DNA of 64,000 nt from Branchinecta lynchi (GCA_023053575.1 JAKZAP010000016.1:20230030-20294029), one strand, 5' to 3'. Shown: positions 20,944 through 32,215, counted from the first letter of the stretch. Notes: generated by a model from the sequence alone, not told the origin. Translations and numbers: made by a program.

Positions 20944-23126
20944 AGAGCTACGAGCTCATATGGCACTTGTTACGAGTAAGCACAGCTCGGTTATGTCAAT
21001 GATATATCTAGTGTTTGCTAGGTGTCTTCCCACCAAGTTTCATCTCGATCCCTCCACTCATAGCGTTTTCCAATATTTCCGGTTCTCCCCTCCAGCTCCC
21101 CCAAAAAGTCACCGGATCCGGTCCGGATTTTAAGTGGGTCGTCTGAGGCAAGAGGTCTTTCCAAATATCAAGTTTCATCGAGACCCGGTCAACCGTTCAA
21201 AAGTTATAAATACCTCAAGATTCCGGATTCCCCCTCCCTCCACTCCCCCGACAGTGCCCGAATCGGCTCGGTCATGTCAATGATGTATCTAGTGTTTGCT
21301 AGGTGTTTTCACACCAAGTTTCATCTCGATCCCTCCACTCATAGCGTTTGCCAAGATTTCCGGTTGCCCCCTCCAGCTCCCCCCAAAAGTCACCGGATCC
21401 GGTCCGGATTTTAAGTGGGTCGTCTGAGGCATGAGGTCGTTCCAAATATCAAGTTTCATCGAGATCCGGTCACCCGTTCAAAAGTTATAAATACCTCAAG
21501 ATTCCGGATTCCCCCTCCCTCCACTCCCCCGACAGTACCCGAATCGGCTCGGTTATGTCAATGATGTATCTAGTGTTTGCTAGGTGTCTTCCCACCAACT
21601 TTCATCTCGATCCCTCCACTCATAGCGTTTCTCAAGATTTCCGGTTGCCCCCTCCAGCTCCCCCCAAAAGTCACCGGATCCGGTCCGGATTTTAAGTAGG
21701 TCGTCTGAGGCATGAGGTCTTTCCAAATATCAAGTTCCAACGAGATCCGATCACCCGTTAAAAAGTTATAAATACCTCAAGATTCCGGATTCCCCCTCCC
21801 TCCACTCCCCCCCACAGTGCCCGAATCGGCTCGGTTATGTCAATGATGTTTCTAGTGTTTGCTAGGTGTCTTCCCACCAAGTTTCATCTCGATCCCTTTA
21901 CTCATAGCGTTTCCCAAGATTTCCGGTTGCCCCCTCCAGCTCCCCCAAAAAGTCACCGGATCTGGTCCGGATTTTAAGTGGGTCGTCTGAGGCATGAGGT
22001 CGTTCCAAATTTCAAGTTCCTTCGAGATCCGATCACCCGTTCAAAAGTTATAAATACCTCAAGATTCGGATTCCCCCTCCCTCCACTCCCCCCACAGTAC
22101 CCGAATCGGCTCGGTTATGTCAATGATGTATCTAGTGTTTGCTAGGTGTCTTCCCACCAAGTTTCATCTCGATCCCTCCACTCATAGCGTTTCCCAAGAT
22201 TTCCGGTTGCCCCCTCCAGCTCCCCCAAAAAGTCACCGGATCCGGTCCGGATTTTAAGTGGGTTGTCTGAGGCATGAGGTCGTTCCAAATATCAAGTTCC
22301 ATCGAGATCCGATCAGCCGTTCAAAAGTTATAAATACCTCAAGATTCCGGATTCCCCCTCCCTCCACTCCCCCCACAGTACCCGAATCGGCTCGGTTATG
22401 TCAATGATGTATCTAATGTTTGCGTCTTCCCACCAAGTTTCATCTCGATCCCTCCACTCATAGCGTTTCCCAAGATTTCCGGTTGCCCCCTCCAGCTCCC
22501 CCCAAAAGTCACCGGATCCGGTCCGGATTTTAAGTAGGTCGTCTGAGGCATAAGGTCTTTCCAGATATCAAGTTCCAACGAGATCCGATCACCCGTTCAA
22601 AAGTTATAAATACCTCAAGATTCCGGATTCCCCCTCCCTCCACTCCCCCCACAGTGCCCGAATCGGCTCGGTTATGTCAATGATGTATCTAGTGTTTGCT
22701 AGGTGTCTTCCCACCAAGTTTCATCTCGATCCCTCCACTCATAGCGTTTCCCAAGATTTCCGGTTGCCCCCTCCAGCTCCCCCCAAAAGTCACCGGATCC
22801 GGTCCGGATTTTAAGTGGGTTGTCTGAGGCATGAGGTCGTTCCAAATATCAAGTTTCATCGAGATCCGATCACCCGTTCAAAAGTTAAAAATACCTCAAG
22901 ATTCCGGATTCCCCCTCCCTCCACTCCCCCCACGGTGCTCGGATCGGGGAAGTGAATATTTCCAACTTAATCATTTGGGGTCCCTAATACGCCTGCCAAG
23001 TTTTATCGTTCTAGCTTATGTGGAAGTGCCCGAACTAGCAAAACCTGGACAGACCGACAGACCGACGGACGGACAGAAATTGCGATCGCTATATGGCACT
23101 TGGCCGAAGGGCAAGTGCCATAAAAA
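20944..23126 (+). mobile_element. Rep-E element with seven 281-bp monomers
   Basis: The left end is GAGCTACGAGCTCATATGGC followed by ACTTGTTACGAGTAA. Seven monomers follow, each marked by GGTTATGTCAATGATGTATC or a close variant, at 20,995, 21,276, 21,557, 21,839, 22,119, 22,400 and 22,676 (period 276-282 bp). The right module has TGCCAAGTTTTATCGTTC, GACCGACGGACGGACAG and GCGATCGC, and ends in a perfect 11-bp-arm hairpin (23,092-23,122: TATGGCACTTG, loop, CAAGTGCCATA). The left arm motif is also present at the left end. The monomers are very similar to each other, indicating recent amplification or homogenisation. Proline-rich ORFs across the array are artefacts of the C-rich monomer. Confidence 0.85.
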
Positions 23127-23224
23127 GATTGAGCTTAACTATTTCATATTAGTTGTGATTGCGGATTTTTGTCAATTAGTGAACATAAATATTCCTCAGC
23201 CCAAGCTGACTGCGAATCATATTT

Positions 23225-23450
23225 GACACTGCAAACCAATATGTCAGCTGAACTTTATTAGAGCTATATTTCAGCCCTACTTGGCAAAGGTCCTCTTCAG
23301 GCTCAAGGCCGCTCAGGTAGGAAAACGAACGGGGTGTTTCCCACAAGTTCGTTTTTCGAACTTGAGCGGTTTTGAGCCCTTGCCAAGAAGGGACGAACTA
23401 TAGCTCTAATAAAATTCAGCTGACGTATCCGTTTTGCACTATCAAATGTG
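23225..23450. mobile_element. Inverted pair of Penelope-like terminal fragments
   Basis: The left half read on the minus strand and the right half read on the plus strand carry the same sequence (TTGAGCGG..TTTGAGCC, TATAGCTCTAATA, TTCAGCTGAC), making a palindrome of about 200 bp. The minus half contains CTGAAGA (23,294-23,300) followed by a possible stem and GAAA (23,269-23,272). Related single copies lie at 24,225-24,380 and 60,270-60,360. Head-to-head terminal repeats are common in Penelope-like elements, but no coding part is attached here. Confidence 0.5.
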
Positions 23451-24220
23451 AGTGAACATAACAATGATGACAATTAACAATACGATCAAAGAAGAAAGGT
23501 CATTGTCAGTTTTCGTCAAGCCCCGGGAATTTTCAAACTTTCCCAAAAAAATATTTTAAAACGAAAACGAAAACGTTCACATAAAAACCGCTAGCAACTT
23601 TTCAGATTTATTATTTTTTGGCTACCGACTCCTGCGCTGGCTGGCGTGTATATTTTGCAAGCACTGTTGCCACTAGCTCCAACGTTCTGCGATTTGTCAG
23701 AAATTTTCGAATTTTCCCCAGGTTCAGAGCTGTGACAAAACTTGTCAAAGGAAAAATCACTTATGCCAAAAATGTCGCAGAGTTCTACGATTTCAAAGCT
23801 ATACTGCCAATTTCGAGATAATTTTAAAGGATTTATTTATTTTACAAACACTAAATCATCTCAGAAGAGCAAACCGGCCGTTTATTTTTAAGAACAATTA
23901 ATTTGATGTTACCTTTTACACGACCTATTTTGTATTCTCTCGGATTTTAGGTCGTTTCTTTTTTAATCAAAACCGATGGCGATCTACGTTACTCTACTTG
24001 AATACTTAAATTACGAAATCTACTACCAACTGGTTTAGCTGTAAAACCGGTCATTTAGAAGATTCCCCTCTGGTCAACCACACCTATCTACACTTTTTTT
24101 TGTTAAAAATGAAAAACGGCACCAAATTCCGCATGAGTTTTTGCTGCCGAATGTCACAGTAGGCAATACTGTTTGTAAGATACCACGACCCAGATTTGCT
24201 GTTCTCGGAAAGTTTTAAGA
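23451..24220. other. Intronic sequence with hAT-like fragment
   Basis: A CACTGTTGCCACTAG end followed by AACGTTCTGCGATTTGTCAG at 23,662-23,705 is related in inverted sense to the repeat at 735-895 and 51,755-51,925. The rest is AT-rich with no credible ORF. Confidence 0.45.
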
Positions 24221-24224
24221 CTAA

Positions 24225-24400
24225 TATACGTCAGCTGAACTTGTGGGAAGACGTTTTCCCGCAAGTTCGTTTTTCCAACTTGAGCGGCTTTGAGCCTGAA
24301 GAGGACCCTTGCCAAGAAGGGCCGAAATATAGCTCTAATCAAATTTAGCTCACGTATCCGTTTTGCACCATCAAACATGATTCTCAGTCAGCTTGGGCCC
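24225..24400 (+). mobile_element. Penelope-like terminal fragment
   Basis: It contains ACTTGAGCGGCTTTGAGC, CTGAAGA (24,296-24,302), a GGACCCTT/AAGGGCC stem, GAAA at 24,324 and TATAGCTCTAAT, then CACGTATCCGTTTTGCACC. It is the same sequence as the halves of the palindrome at 23.2-23.45 kb. The class is assigned by its likeness to the termini of the Penelope-like element at 34.9 kb, so it is tentative. Confidence 0.45.
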
Positions 24401-24870
24401 AAGGAATATTTATTTTAAAATCTAGGGTTTATTTTGTGTGACTGGTCCATAGCAGAATCCAGTTTTCGAAAAGAAACCGCCTTGTTTCAAAACAAAAGCT
24501 TCCAGTGACCCGGACTGAACGGAACTAAACTTCGACGACTACTCTTTCCGGTTGCCTTGAGAAGTCTTTCTCAACAGACTTCTCCACTCGATTACCTCCA
24601 ATCAACTTTCCGGGGGAAACAAGTCCTTCGTTTCCAACAGAACAGTTCCTGTGTCGCTAGGAGCCTTGGGTTCATTATCTCTGGTGGTCAGGGCTGTTTT
24701 ATTTGTACATTTACAAATCAGACAAGGCTCAACGTTTACCATTATTCGCTTAAATAAAAGAGACAGGCTACTAGTTTACAGTTATTACAGGGTTTGAACG
24801 ATGAAAAGTAATTCGATTGGTTCAAGTTTCGTTGTATTTTTTGTATTATTTAGATTAATAATAAAAGCAA
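24401..24870. other. Intronic sequence, nothing recognised
   Basis: No gene, repeat boundary or RNA is recognised. A 66-codon ORF at 24,557 shows no family resemblance. Confidence 0.4.
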
Positions 24871-25925
24871 GAGGTACGAGATCATATGGCACTTATTACG
24901 AGTAGGTGGTACACGAAAGTAGTTGAGACTGTTACAAAAAAAAACCGCAATCCAGAAAATGTGGTTCGGACCTAGAAATAGGATATCTAGTTTCACTCAA
25001 GTCTGAGCATTTCCGACATCGTCTTGGATGATCTAGGGCAAATGACTTTCTACCTTCCAAGTTTTCAACCCATTAGATCCACTAGTTATAGGTCTCTAGA
25101 CGTGCCACACGATTTCCTGTACCCCCTACCGCGGCCGAATCTGGTTCGGACTCCTAAATGGATCATCTGAAGCATTTTCTCTTACCACCTATCTTTTACT
25201 CGAATCTGAGAATCTTGGGAACTGCCGGTAACTCCCCCCCCCTTCCCCCCCACCGTGGTCAGAACCAGTTCGAACCCTAAAATATGCCATCTACGGCATA
25301 TGATCTCTCTACATTCCAAGTTAAATTCAGATCACTCCACTTGTTTGACGCTTATGCAAGCCACAACATTTCCAGGACTTTCCTCCCCCCCAACTATGGC
25401 TGAATACGACTCGGAAACATAAACGTCGCATCTCTGACGACTTCTCTTCCCGTCCATCTGGTTTGTCTGGACTCGGATCACCAAATTTCCGGTTCCCACT
25501 TGATCCCCCCCCCACACCTTGGACGGATCCAGTCCGACGCCAAATAAAAAATCAAGGTCGCATAAACTCGGTAATGTCCAATTTGCATCCCATTCTGTCC
25601 ATCCGTTTGTGAAAAAGTTTCCGCAACCCCTCCCCTCCCCTCCCACTCCCCCAACCGTGGACACATGTGATTCGGACGCATGTTTTGCTTGTCTAGGTCA
25701 TCAGTTCTTAGCACCCATAAAGTTTCACTCGAATACGACCACCCGTCCGCAACTTACGGAATTCAGTAATTTTCGGATTCCCCTCCCCCAACTCCCCCAA
25801 AGATGGTCAGATCCAGGAACTCAAGTTTTCCTAGGGTATTGTGTCGGGTCCTTAAATCACTAATACGCCTGCAAAGTTTCATCGTCCCTAGAGCATCTAG
25901 AACTATCCTAACTTTTTCTTTTTTA
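24871..25925 (+). mobile_element. Rep-E element, diverged and 3'-truncated
   Basis: The left end GAGGTACGAGATCATATGGC followed by ACTTATTACGAGTAGG matches the start of the 20.9-kb element. Inside are diverged monomers (AAATATGCCATCTACGGC, TTCCGGTTCCC, AACTCCCCC blocks). It stops near 25,925 without the (GACGGAC)n run or hairpin. The copy is related in monomer type to the first part of the element at 29.0 kb. Confidence 0.7.
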
Positions 25926-25969
25926 AAAAGCCAACCTCAGTTTTTTTCACCACTATCCCAAATCTAACT

Positions 25970-27130
25970 AGCTGATGAAATTAAACTTCTTGGTGTTTAC
26001 TTAACGACAGATCTACAGTGGAAAAAACAAACAGATTTGACACTGAAACGAGGGAACATGGCCATCCGTTCCCTTAAAGGACATCTGAATGAAGAGTACC
26101 AAGTATCATCCCTATCTGTATGACTTCTGTTAACATTGCCTGCAGAAAAAACAATCCAACTACGAAATAGTGTTTCCAAGCTATGATTTTTGCTCCATTT
26201 TGCATCTGTCCTTATTTCAGTACCGAACAATTTTAGAAATGAACAAATGTCTCCAATCAACCCTTCTTCTGGAATGTGTTTTAACCAGTTAAGCCCAAAC
26301 GTATATCTAGAAGAAATTCCACTACAATCTGGCCAGCGCTGTGCAAGATTTGAATGAATTGCACTTTTTCTCTTGGAGTCTGCATTTGCAAACCTCCAGA
26401 AACGAGCATTCCTATTTTGAAAACGTCACGCTCAGGAGAAGAATGCTCTCCGTGGCCATGTCTGTAAATGCGTTCTCGATGGTGTGTTCAAGTATGATTT
26501 CATTGTTCAGGTGTCAAGCTTTATTTTCGTTTATCCGTCCTATTTTAGAGTACTGCTGCCCTGTTTGCCATTCTGGGCTTACTCGCTACCAGTCCGACTC
26601 GCTTGAAAAAATCCAACATAGAGCGATACTCGTTGCATCCAAATCTCCTAAAGCCCTTTATATCAACCTTTTAAAAACTTTCAATCTTAGTACATTAGCG
26701 AGTCGTCGTGAAAAATTATCGGTAAATTTTGGTCTAAAGACTCTTAAACACACAATCCTCCGTAAATGCCCCCCCCCCTTGATTTTTAAACCGAATGGCC
26801 AAGACTTCCAAGACTAGTTGCGAACCCAATTCCAAAACTGCAACCTGTCCAATGCACCCACGTAGTAACAGCTTTGTTCCGGCACTTGTTAAACTGTTTA
26901 ACGCTTCATCCACCATTAATAGCCCACATGATTTAATGTTGGTTTTTTAAGCACATGTGTTTGACCGTTTAGTAGAGTGTAATTAATTTTATATATTTAC
27001 TTTTTTGTTGTTTCGATACGCTTGCATTTTCTTGTTTATATATATATTGATGTGTATTTATATGTTGACGCTGGAATCAGTTAGTCGGCACACGCCGTGA
27101 GTAAGATTCTTAATCAATAAACAATTTGAT
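25970..27130 (+). pseudogene. L2/CR1-like reverse transcriptase C-terminus
   Basis: Coding starts at about 25,972 with DEIKLLGVYLTTDLQWKKQ, the usual post-palm GVxLxxxLxW motif. It is interrupted by MITE-2 copy 2 and continues at about 26,520 with FSFIRPILEYCCPVCHSGLT, LEKIQHRA, a TFNLSTLASRREKL stretch and, after a frameshift near 26,780, RSNSFVPALVKLFNAS. This C-terminal pattern (FIRPILEY.CPVWHSGL, RREKL) is characteristic of L2 and CR1 elements. The 3' UTR runs to an AATAAA near 27,116. The element is truncated and inactive. Confidence 0.8.
26078..26515. mobile_element. MITE-2 copy 2 (TTAA target)
   Basis: This is 438 bp with roughly 90% identity by eye to the copy at 17,010-17,447. The left junction is TTAA (26,074-26,077) followed by AGGACATCTGAATG. 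The right end TTCAGGTGTC is intact to its last two bases, but the right TTAA is reduced to AAGC, so a few bases were lost on that side. It again sits inside a non-LTR reverse-transcriptase relic, a different one from copy 1. Confidence 0.85.
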
Positions 27131-27139
27131 CTGAAACAC

Positions 27140-27995
27140 CCTCCAATTCTCCAACAGAGCCCCGATACGACCTGGTTCTCTCAATTACGTATCTAGGGCT
27201 AATGCTTGTTCTTCCCACCTAGTTCCATCCCAATCTCTCGACTCTTAGCGTTTCACGAGATTTCCTGTGCCTCCCTCTACCATCCCCCCCACATGTATCG
27301 GATCTGACCAGGACTTGACATGGAGCATCTGAGAAGATAGCTCTTGCCACTTGCCAAGTTTCATTCAATTCCGATCAGGCGTTCAAAAGTTATGAATGCC
27401 ACAAGATTCCGGATTCCCCATCCCTCCACTCCCCATGGCGGTCGGATCGGGGAGGGATACTTCCCATCAGGAAGTATCGAACTCGCGAGACCACCCCCCC
27501 CCCCTCCCCAAATTCCTTCACAGTGCCCGAATCTGGTTCTGTTATGTCAACGATGTATCTAGGACTCGTGCTCGTTTTTCTCACCAAGTTTCATCCCGAT
27601 TCCTCCCCTCTAAGTGTTCCCAAGATTTCCGGTTCCACCCTCCAGCTACCCTCAAAGTCACCGGATCCAGTCCGGATTTGAACCCTGTCGTCTGAGACTC
27701 GATGTCTTTCCAGAAATCAAGTTTCATTAAGATCCGACCACCCGTTCAAAAGTTATAAATACCTCAACATTCAAGATTCCCCCTCCCTCCACTCCCCCCA
27801 CGATGCTCAGATCGGAGAAGTGACTATTACCAACTTAATCTGTTGGGGTCCCTGATAAGCCTGTCAAGTTTCATCGTCCCAAATTATGTGGAAGTGCCCA
27901 AAATTGCAAAACCCGGACCGACCGACCGCTGGACCGACGGACGGACAGAAAATGCGATCGCTACATGGCCCTTGGTCGACGGGCAAGTGCCATAA
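27140..27995 (+). mobile_element. Rep-E element, 5'-truncated
   Basis: Three monomer-like units are present, with CACCAAGTTTCATCCCGAT and CAAGATTTCCGGTTCC blocks. The right module follows, with TGTCAAGTTTCATCGTCCC, GACCGACGGACGGACAG and GCGATCGCTACATGGCCC. The terminal hairpin is damaged on its left arm (TACATGGCCCTTG) but intact on the right (CAAGTGCCATA, 27,984-27,994). Confidence 0.75.
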
Positions 27996-28384
27996 AAACT
28001 TGCACCTTGAAATGATTTAATAAAAATCATTTGATTCAAAGCTGGTTGACGAAAACACCGTACACAACCACAACATCAAAATTTGTCAAGGAAGAAGAAT
28101 AAATAAACAGTTTACTTCCACATAAGAACTGACTTTTTTTTTTTAAGAATTGTTTGTCGCGGCTACAAGACTCTTGAATAATTCCATCATTAGGAAATTC
28201 AATCAAGTACGAAGGTGTCTCTGGGTTGGGATCGCCTGTAGTATCTGCGTCTGGAGTATCTGGTCGTTGTAAGGACGTTTTTCTGGAGTTTGGTGAAGTA
28301 TAGGGGTGAAGTATAGTCAACTTTGACGTGGGGGAATGATGTGGTTAAGCCGAACTCCAGCGAAAAAACATTCGTGAAAGGCCT
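27996..28384. other. Intronic sequence, nothing recognised
   Basis: ORFs of 84 and 94 codons on the minus strand overlap each other in different frames and resemble nothing known. Confidence 0.4.
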
Positions 28385-28673
28385 ACCCGATGAGCCTGCG
28401 TAGTAGTATGGTAGTAGTATTAAAACGTTGCATGTAATACTATATAATAGCAAAGAATACTATCATTTAATGTGCCTCAGACTGGTCCAATCTTATGTAG
28501 TAGTATCCAGTAGCATCCTGTCTTGCCATAGTAGCATCCACTAATAGTAGCATATAATAGTATGCAGTAACACGGTACCCCAGAAGTAGAAGCATGTAGT
28601 AGCATCGTTAGTACTGCATGCAAATTTTTCGTACTACTACATAGTACTATTTTAAGATGAATTTATCATCGGG
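28385..28673. mobile_element. MITE-5 copy 2
   Basis: This copy has the cleanest outer ends of the family: CCCGATGA at the left and TCATCGGG at the right. Inside it is about 90% identical by eye to the copy at 20,432-20,734, apart from a missing TTGC(T)AATAG segment in the TAGTAG-rich middle. Confidence 0.78.
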
Positions 28674-29005
28674 TCATGATCTCGTGACAAAGTATTAAGG
28701 TTTAGTATCAATTCACTGTAAATAAAAATCTTGCAGTATTTGCTACTGGGACTAATATTGTCTGAACTCAGGTAAGATTATTTCTAAATCGGATTAATCT
28801 CATCCGAGTAGAGATAAGATCAATCCTTATTATATTTCGCTGTTCGTTGGCTGCTTTCTTTTTTCACAACGGAGAGGCACTTGTTTTAATTAAACAAGTG
28901 ATTTAATTAATTTGATTTTGTAAATAGGTTAATGTTTTTTTTTTTTAGTAAGTAAGTAAGTAACGTATCTAGGTTAAGGTTGTTTTGTTTTTAGGAAGTA
29001 AGTAA
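28674..29005. other. Intronic sequence with AAGT microsatellite
   Basis: Contains T runs and a (AGTA)n stretch at 28,949-28,963, and nothing else recognisable. Confidence 0.4.
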
Positions 29006-31337
29006 GCTACGAGCTCATATGACACTTGACACGAGAAAGTAAATCTGAGCATTTTCCCGAAAGTTCCGGTACCACTGAACACCGTGCTCGGGTCCCAAAA
29101 TATGCCATCTAAGGCATACGATCTCTCTACTTTCAAAATTTCATTCAAATCACTCCATTCGTTTAACCCCTATGCGAGCCACAACATTTCCGGGACTCCC
29201 CCCACTGAGGCCGAATACGACTCGGACACATAAACTTCGCATCTCTACCATCTCCTCTTCCCGTCCATCACGTTTAATTCGAATCAGAGCATATCTTCAA
29301 AATTCCGATTCCCGCTTCATCGTCCTCGTACTTTGGTCGGATCCGGTTTGGACGCCAAATGACAAATCTAGGCCGCATAGACTTGGTACTGTCCAACCTG
29401 CATCCCATTCGGCCGATCCGTTTGGTTTTTGTGCACGTCACAAAGTTTTCGACCCTCCCTCCCCCCCCCAACTTCCCCAACCATGGCCGCATGGTGTTCG
29501 GACACATGTTTTGCATATCTAGGTCATCGCTTCTTATCACCCATTAAGTTTCACTTGAACCGGACCATTTGTTCGCAACCTACGGAAGTCATTAATTTCC
29601 GGATTCCCCCTCCCTCAACTCCACCCAAAAATGGGCAGATCCAGGAACGGAAGTCTTCCAAGGGCATTGTGTAGGGTCATAAGTCTATTTGGTCGGGTCA
29701 CTAATATGCCTGCCAAGTTTTATAGTCCTTAGCACAATACCGGGAAACCCCTGCAACTCCCCCCACAGAGCCCCGATAAGATAGGGTTCTGTCATTTACG
29801 TATCTAGGCCTAATGCTTTTCTTCCCATCAAGTTTCATCCCGATCCCTCCAGTCTCCAGCTCCCGCCAGTCTCCAGCTCCCGCCTATGTCACCGGATCCG
29901 GTCCGGAGCACGTCCGATCACCCGTTCAGTAGCTGAGCTTGCCACTAGATTCCGGATTCCCCATCCATCCACTCCCCCCACGATGGTCCGATCGGGGAAA
30001 CTGCATTATCAAGTCAATCTGTTCGGATCCCTGACAACCTGCCAAGATTCGTCGTCTCACATCAGGAAGTACCGAAATCGCGGGATCATTAGAAATTTGC
30101 CCCCCCCCCCCCTAACTCCCCCATAGTGACCGGATCCGGTCCGTTTATGTCATTGGCGTATCTAGGTCTTGTGCTTGTTCTTCGCACCGAGTTTCATCAA
30201 GAACCCTCCACTCTAAGCGTTTCTCAAGATTTCCGGTTCTCCCCCTCCAACTCCCCCAAATTTTCACCGGATCCGGTCCAGATTTAAAATGGAGTGTCTG
30301 AGACGCGAGGTCTTTCTATATTTAAAGTTTCATTAAGGTCCGATCACCCGCTCGTAAGTTAAAAATACCTCATTTTTCCGAATTTCGCGTCCCTCCATCC
30401 CCCCCCCCCCGAATGGTCGGATCGGGGAAACGACTATTCTCAAGTCAATCTGTTCGGGACCCTGACAAGCCTGCCAAGTTTCATCGTCCTAGCGCATCAG
30501 GAAGTACTGAATTCGCGGGATCACTAGAAATTTGGACCCCCCTCCCCCAACTCCCCTATAGAGAGCGGATCCGGTCCGGTTATGTCAGTCACGTATCTAG
30601 GTCTTGATCTTTCCAGCAAGTTTCATACCAATCTCTCCACTCTCAGCGATTCCCAAGATTTCCAGTTCCCCCCCTCCAACTCCCCCCAATGTCACCGGAT
30701 CTGGTCCGGATTTAAAATGGGATGGCTGAGACATGAGGTCTTTCTATCAAGTTTCATTAAGGTCTGATCACCCAGTCGCAAGTAAAAAATACCGAATATG
30801 TCCAGATTCCCCCTCCCTCCACTCCCCCCCCCCCAGATGCTCGGATCGGGGAAATGACTATTCTCAAGTCAATCTGTTCTGGTCCCTGACACGCCTGCCA
30901 TGTTTCATCGTCCTAGCACATCAGGAAGTACCGAACTCGAAGGATCACTAGAAATTCGGATCCCCCCCCCCCCCCAACTGCCCCACAGTGAGGGGATCCG
31001 ATCCGGTTATGCCAATCACGTATCTAGAACTTGTGCTTGTTCTTTCCACCAAGTTTCATCCCAATCTCTCCACTCTAAGCGTTTCCCAGTCGTAAGTAGA
31101 AAAATACCTAAGTTTTCCGGATTCCACCTCCCTCCACTTCCCCCCAGATTCTCTGATCGGGGAAGTGACTATTTCCAACTTAAGCATCTAGGGTCCCTGA
31201 TATGTGTGCCAAGTTTCATCGTCCTAGCTTATTTGGAAGTGCCCGAACTAGGAAAACCTGGACAGACCGACCGACCGACGGACGGACAGAAACTGCGATC
31301 GCTATATGGCACTTGGTCAAAGGGCAAGTGCCATAAA
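29006..31337 (+). mobile_element. Rep-E element, long diverged copy
   Basis: The left end GCTACGAGCTCATATGACAC is a one-base variant of the 20.9-kb element. About eight monomer units of varied length follow. Early ones resemble the 24.9-kb copy; later ones carry ACTCCCCCCAC, TCCGGTTATGTCA and CAAGTTTCATCGTCC-type blocks. The right module has TGCCAAGTTTCATCGTCC, GACCGACCGACCGACGGACG and GCGATCGC. The terminal hairpin at 31,305-31,335 has the same 11-bp arms and a different loop from the 23.1-kb copy. Several C runs lie inside. Confidence 0.8.
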
Positions 31338-31586
31338 AACCATTATCATGGCAATGCCAAATTTGGGTATTACGTCAAGTATAATGCACATTTTATAATA
31401 TATATACAATTAATCATCAATTCGTCATCACAGACCTATTATAGTACACAAATAAGTCTTTTCTTTTTCGTTTTTTTTTTCACATAGATTTCCTCCATCG
31501 ATTTCCTCCTTTTTAATTATATAGTTATTTATTAGTATCGCTCTTTCTTTCAATTACCTTTTTCTGTTTACAGATCCCTGACTCAC
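31338..31586. other. Intron start of NUDCD1
   Basis: AT-rich intronic sequence next to the donor at 31,586. Nothing else is seen. Confidence 0.5.
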
Positions 31587-31800
31587 CTTCCGGACAAGTG
31601 GTAAACTTTCTCTGCTCCTTGGAAGCTTGAACGTATCCCAGAGCTGGGAACATTGCAATATGCTCCACCTTCCAGTTCGGACCGCTCAGGTCCTGGGGCT
31701 GCCAAAGAATTCCATCGACGTCGTATCGGAGACAAACTGCCGGGGGCATATCGGGTCCAATTTGGTTCCAAAACAAGATCTGGTAGCTCCCAACACTTGC
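31587..31800 (-). CDS. nudcd1: NUDCD1-like protein, penultimate exon
   Basis: This 214-bp exon has a TTGCTTATAG acceptor before 31,800 and an AAG|GTGAGT donor at 31,587/31,586 (minus strand). It encodes 71 residues plus one base. SVGSYQILFWNQIGPDMPP, VCLRYDVDGILWQP, and a HIAMFPALGYVQASKEQRKF stretch match the NUDCD1 region that precedes the C-terminal segment. The Arg-Tyr/His-Asp-Val-Asp-x-Leu-Leu-Trp-Gln-Pro core and the Leu-Gly-Tyr-Val-Gln-Ala-Ser-Lys block are very conserved in the family. Intact frame and consensus splice sites argue for a working gene. Confidence 0.92.
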
Positions 31801-31917
31801 CTATAAGCAACATAGACATATCAGTTTAGACTGGAGGCGGCGCAGCCGTTTACTTAGTTTTGTTTCACATGGCTTTTCGGCGAAAAAAATTATAGTCCTC
31901 GTCGCATGCGCAATCAC

Positions 31918-31993
31918 CGATTCATGGAGAATTTTTTTGTCTTGGACCCAACTGTCAAACTGAAGTGAACATCGCCGTCCATCATCCAACTGC
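31918..31993 (-). CDS. nudcd1: NUDCD1-like protein, upstream exon (5' edge unsure)
   Basis: On the minus strand LDDGRRCSLQFDSWVQDKK and ILHES end at a TCG|GTGATT donor (31,918/31,917), giving a 117-bp intron to the next exon in the correct phase. Joined to the next exon the end reads ILHES-ASVGS, which fits the TTHVVNLGS-like stretch of NUDCD1. The acceptor is not clear: AG dinucleotides near 31,991-32,005 lack a good pyrimidine tract. The rest of the gene (CS domain and N-terminal region) was not found further right in this window. Confidence 0.65.
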
Positions 31994-32215
31994 CTTCCTG
32001 CCCATTGCCAAATGCGCCAGGTAATGCATTAAATGTATTGTTCTTTTCGTGTTTCGTTGTGTATTTCTTGTTTTGCGTTCATTAATCTTTTGCTGTTGTA
32101 GACTTTGTGTAGCCTTTGTAATTCTTGTTAAGCAATCATTTACCTTTTCTCTGTATGTACTGTACAAATGCCTTATTACTAGGCTGCATGTAACATATTC
32201 ATTCATTCATACAAT
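31994..32215 (+). mobile_element. Possible non-LTR 3' end with (ATTC)n tail
   Basis: T-rich, coding-poor sequence ends in CATATTCATTCATTCATAC at 32,196-32,214, like the (ATTC)n tails of other non-LTR remnants at 44.3 and 50.1 kb. No reverse-transcriptase motif is attached. It lies directly next to a NUDCD1 exon. Confidence 0.35.

Larger units (their letters stand above)
20262..31586 (-). other. nudcd1: 11.3-kb last intron of the NUDCD1-like gene
   Basis: The intron is bounded by a GTGAGT donor at 31,586-31,581 and a TTTTAG acceptor at 20,262 (minus strand). It is filled with repeats: MITE-5 copies at 20.4 and 28.4 kb, four Rep-E elements, Penelope-like terminal fragments, and an L2-like relic with MITE-2. 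No other exon was found inside it, and none is needed because the phase of the two flanking exons already matches. Confidence 0.82.

Noticed and set aside
20944..23126. Repeat-protein gene in the 281-bp array
   Set aside because: The period is not a multiple of three in most steps (281, 282, 280), and stops occur in all frames. Proline-rich ORFs come from the C-rich block.
25997..26260. ORF shared between 17 kb and 26 kb
   Set aside because: It is within MITE-2 and its neighbours. It has no domain, differs by indels between copies, and starts outside the element.
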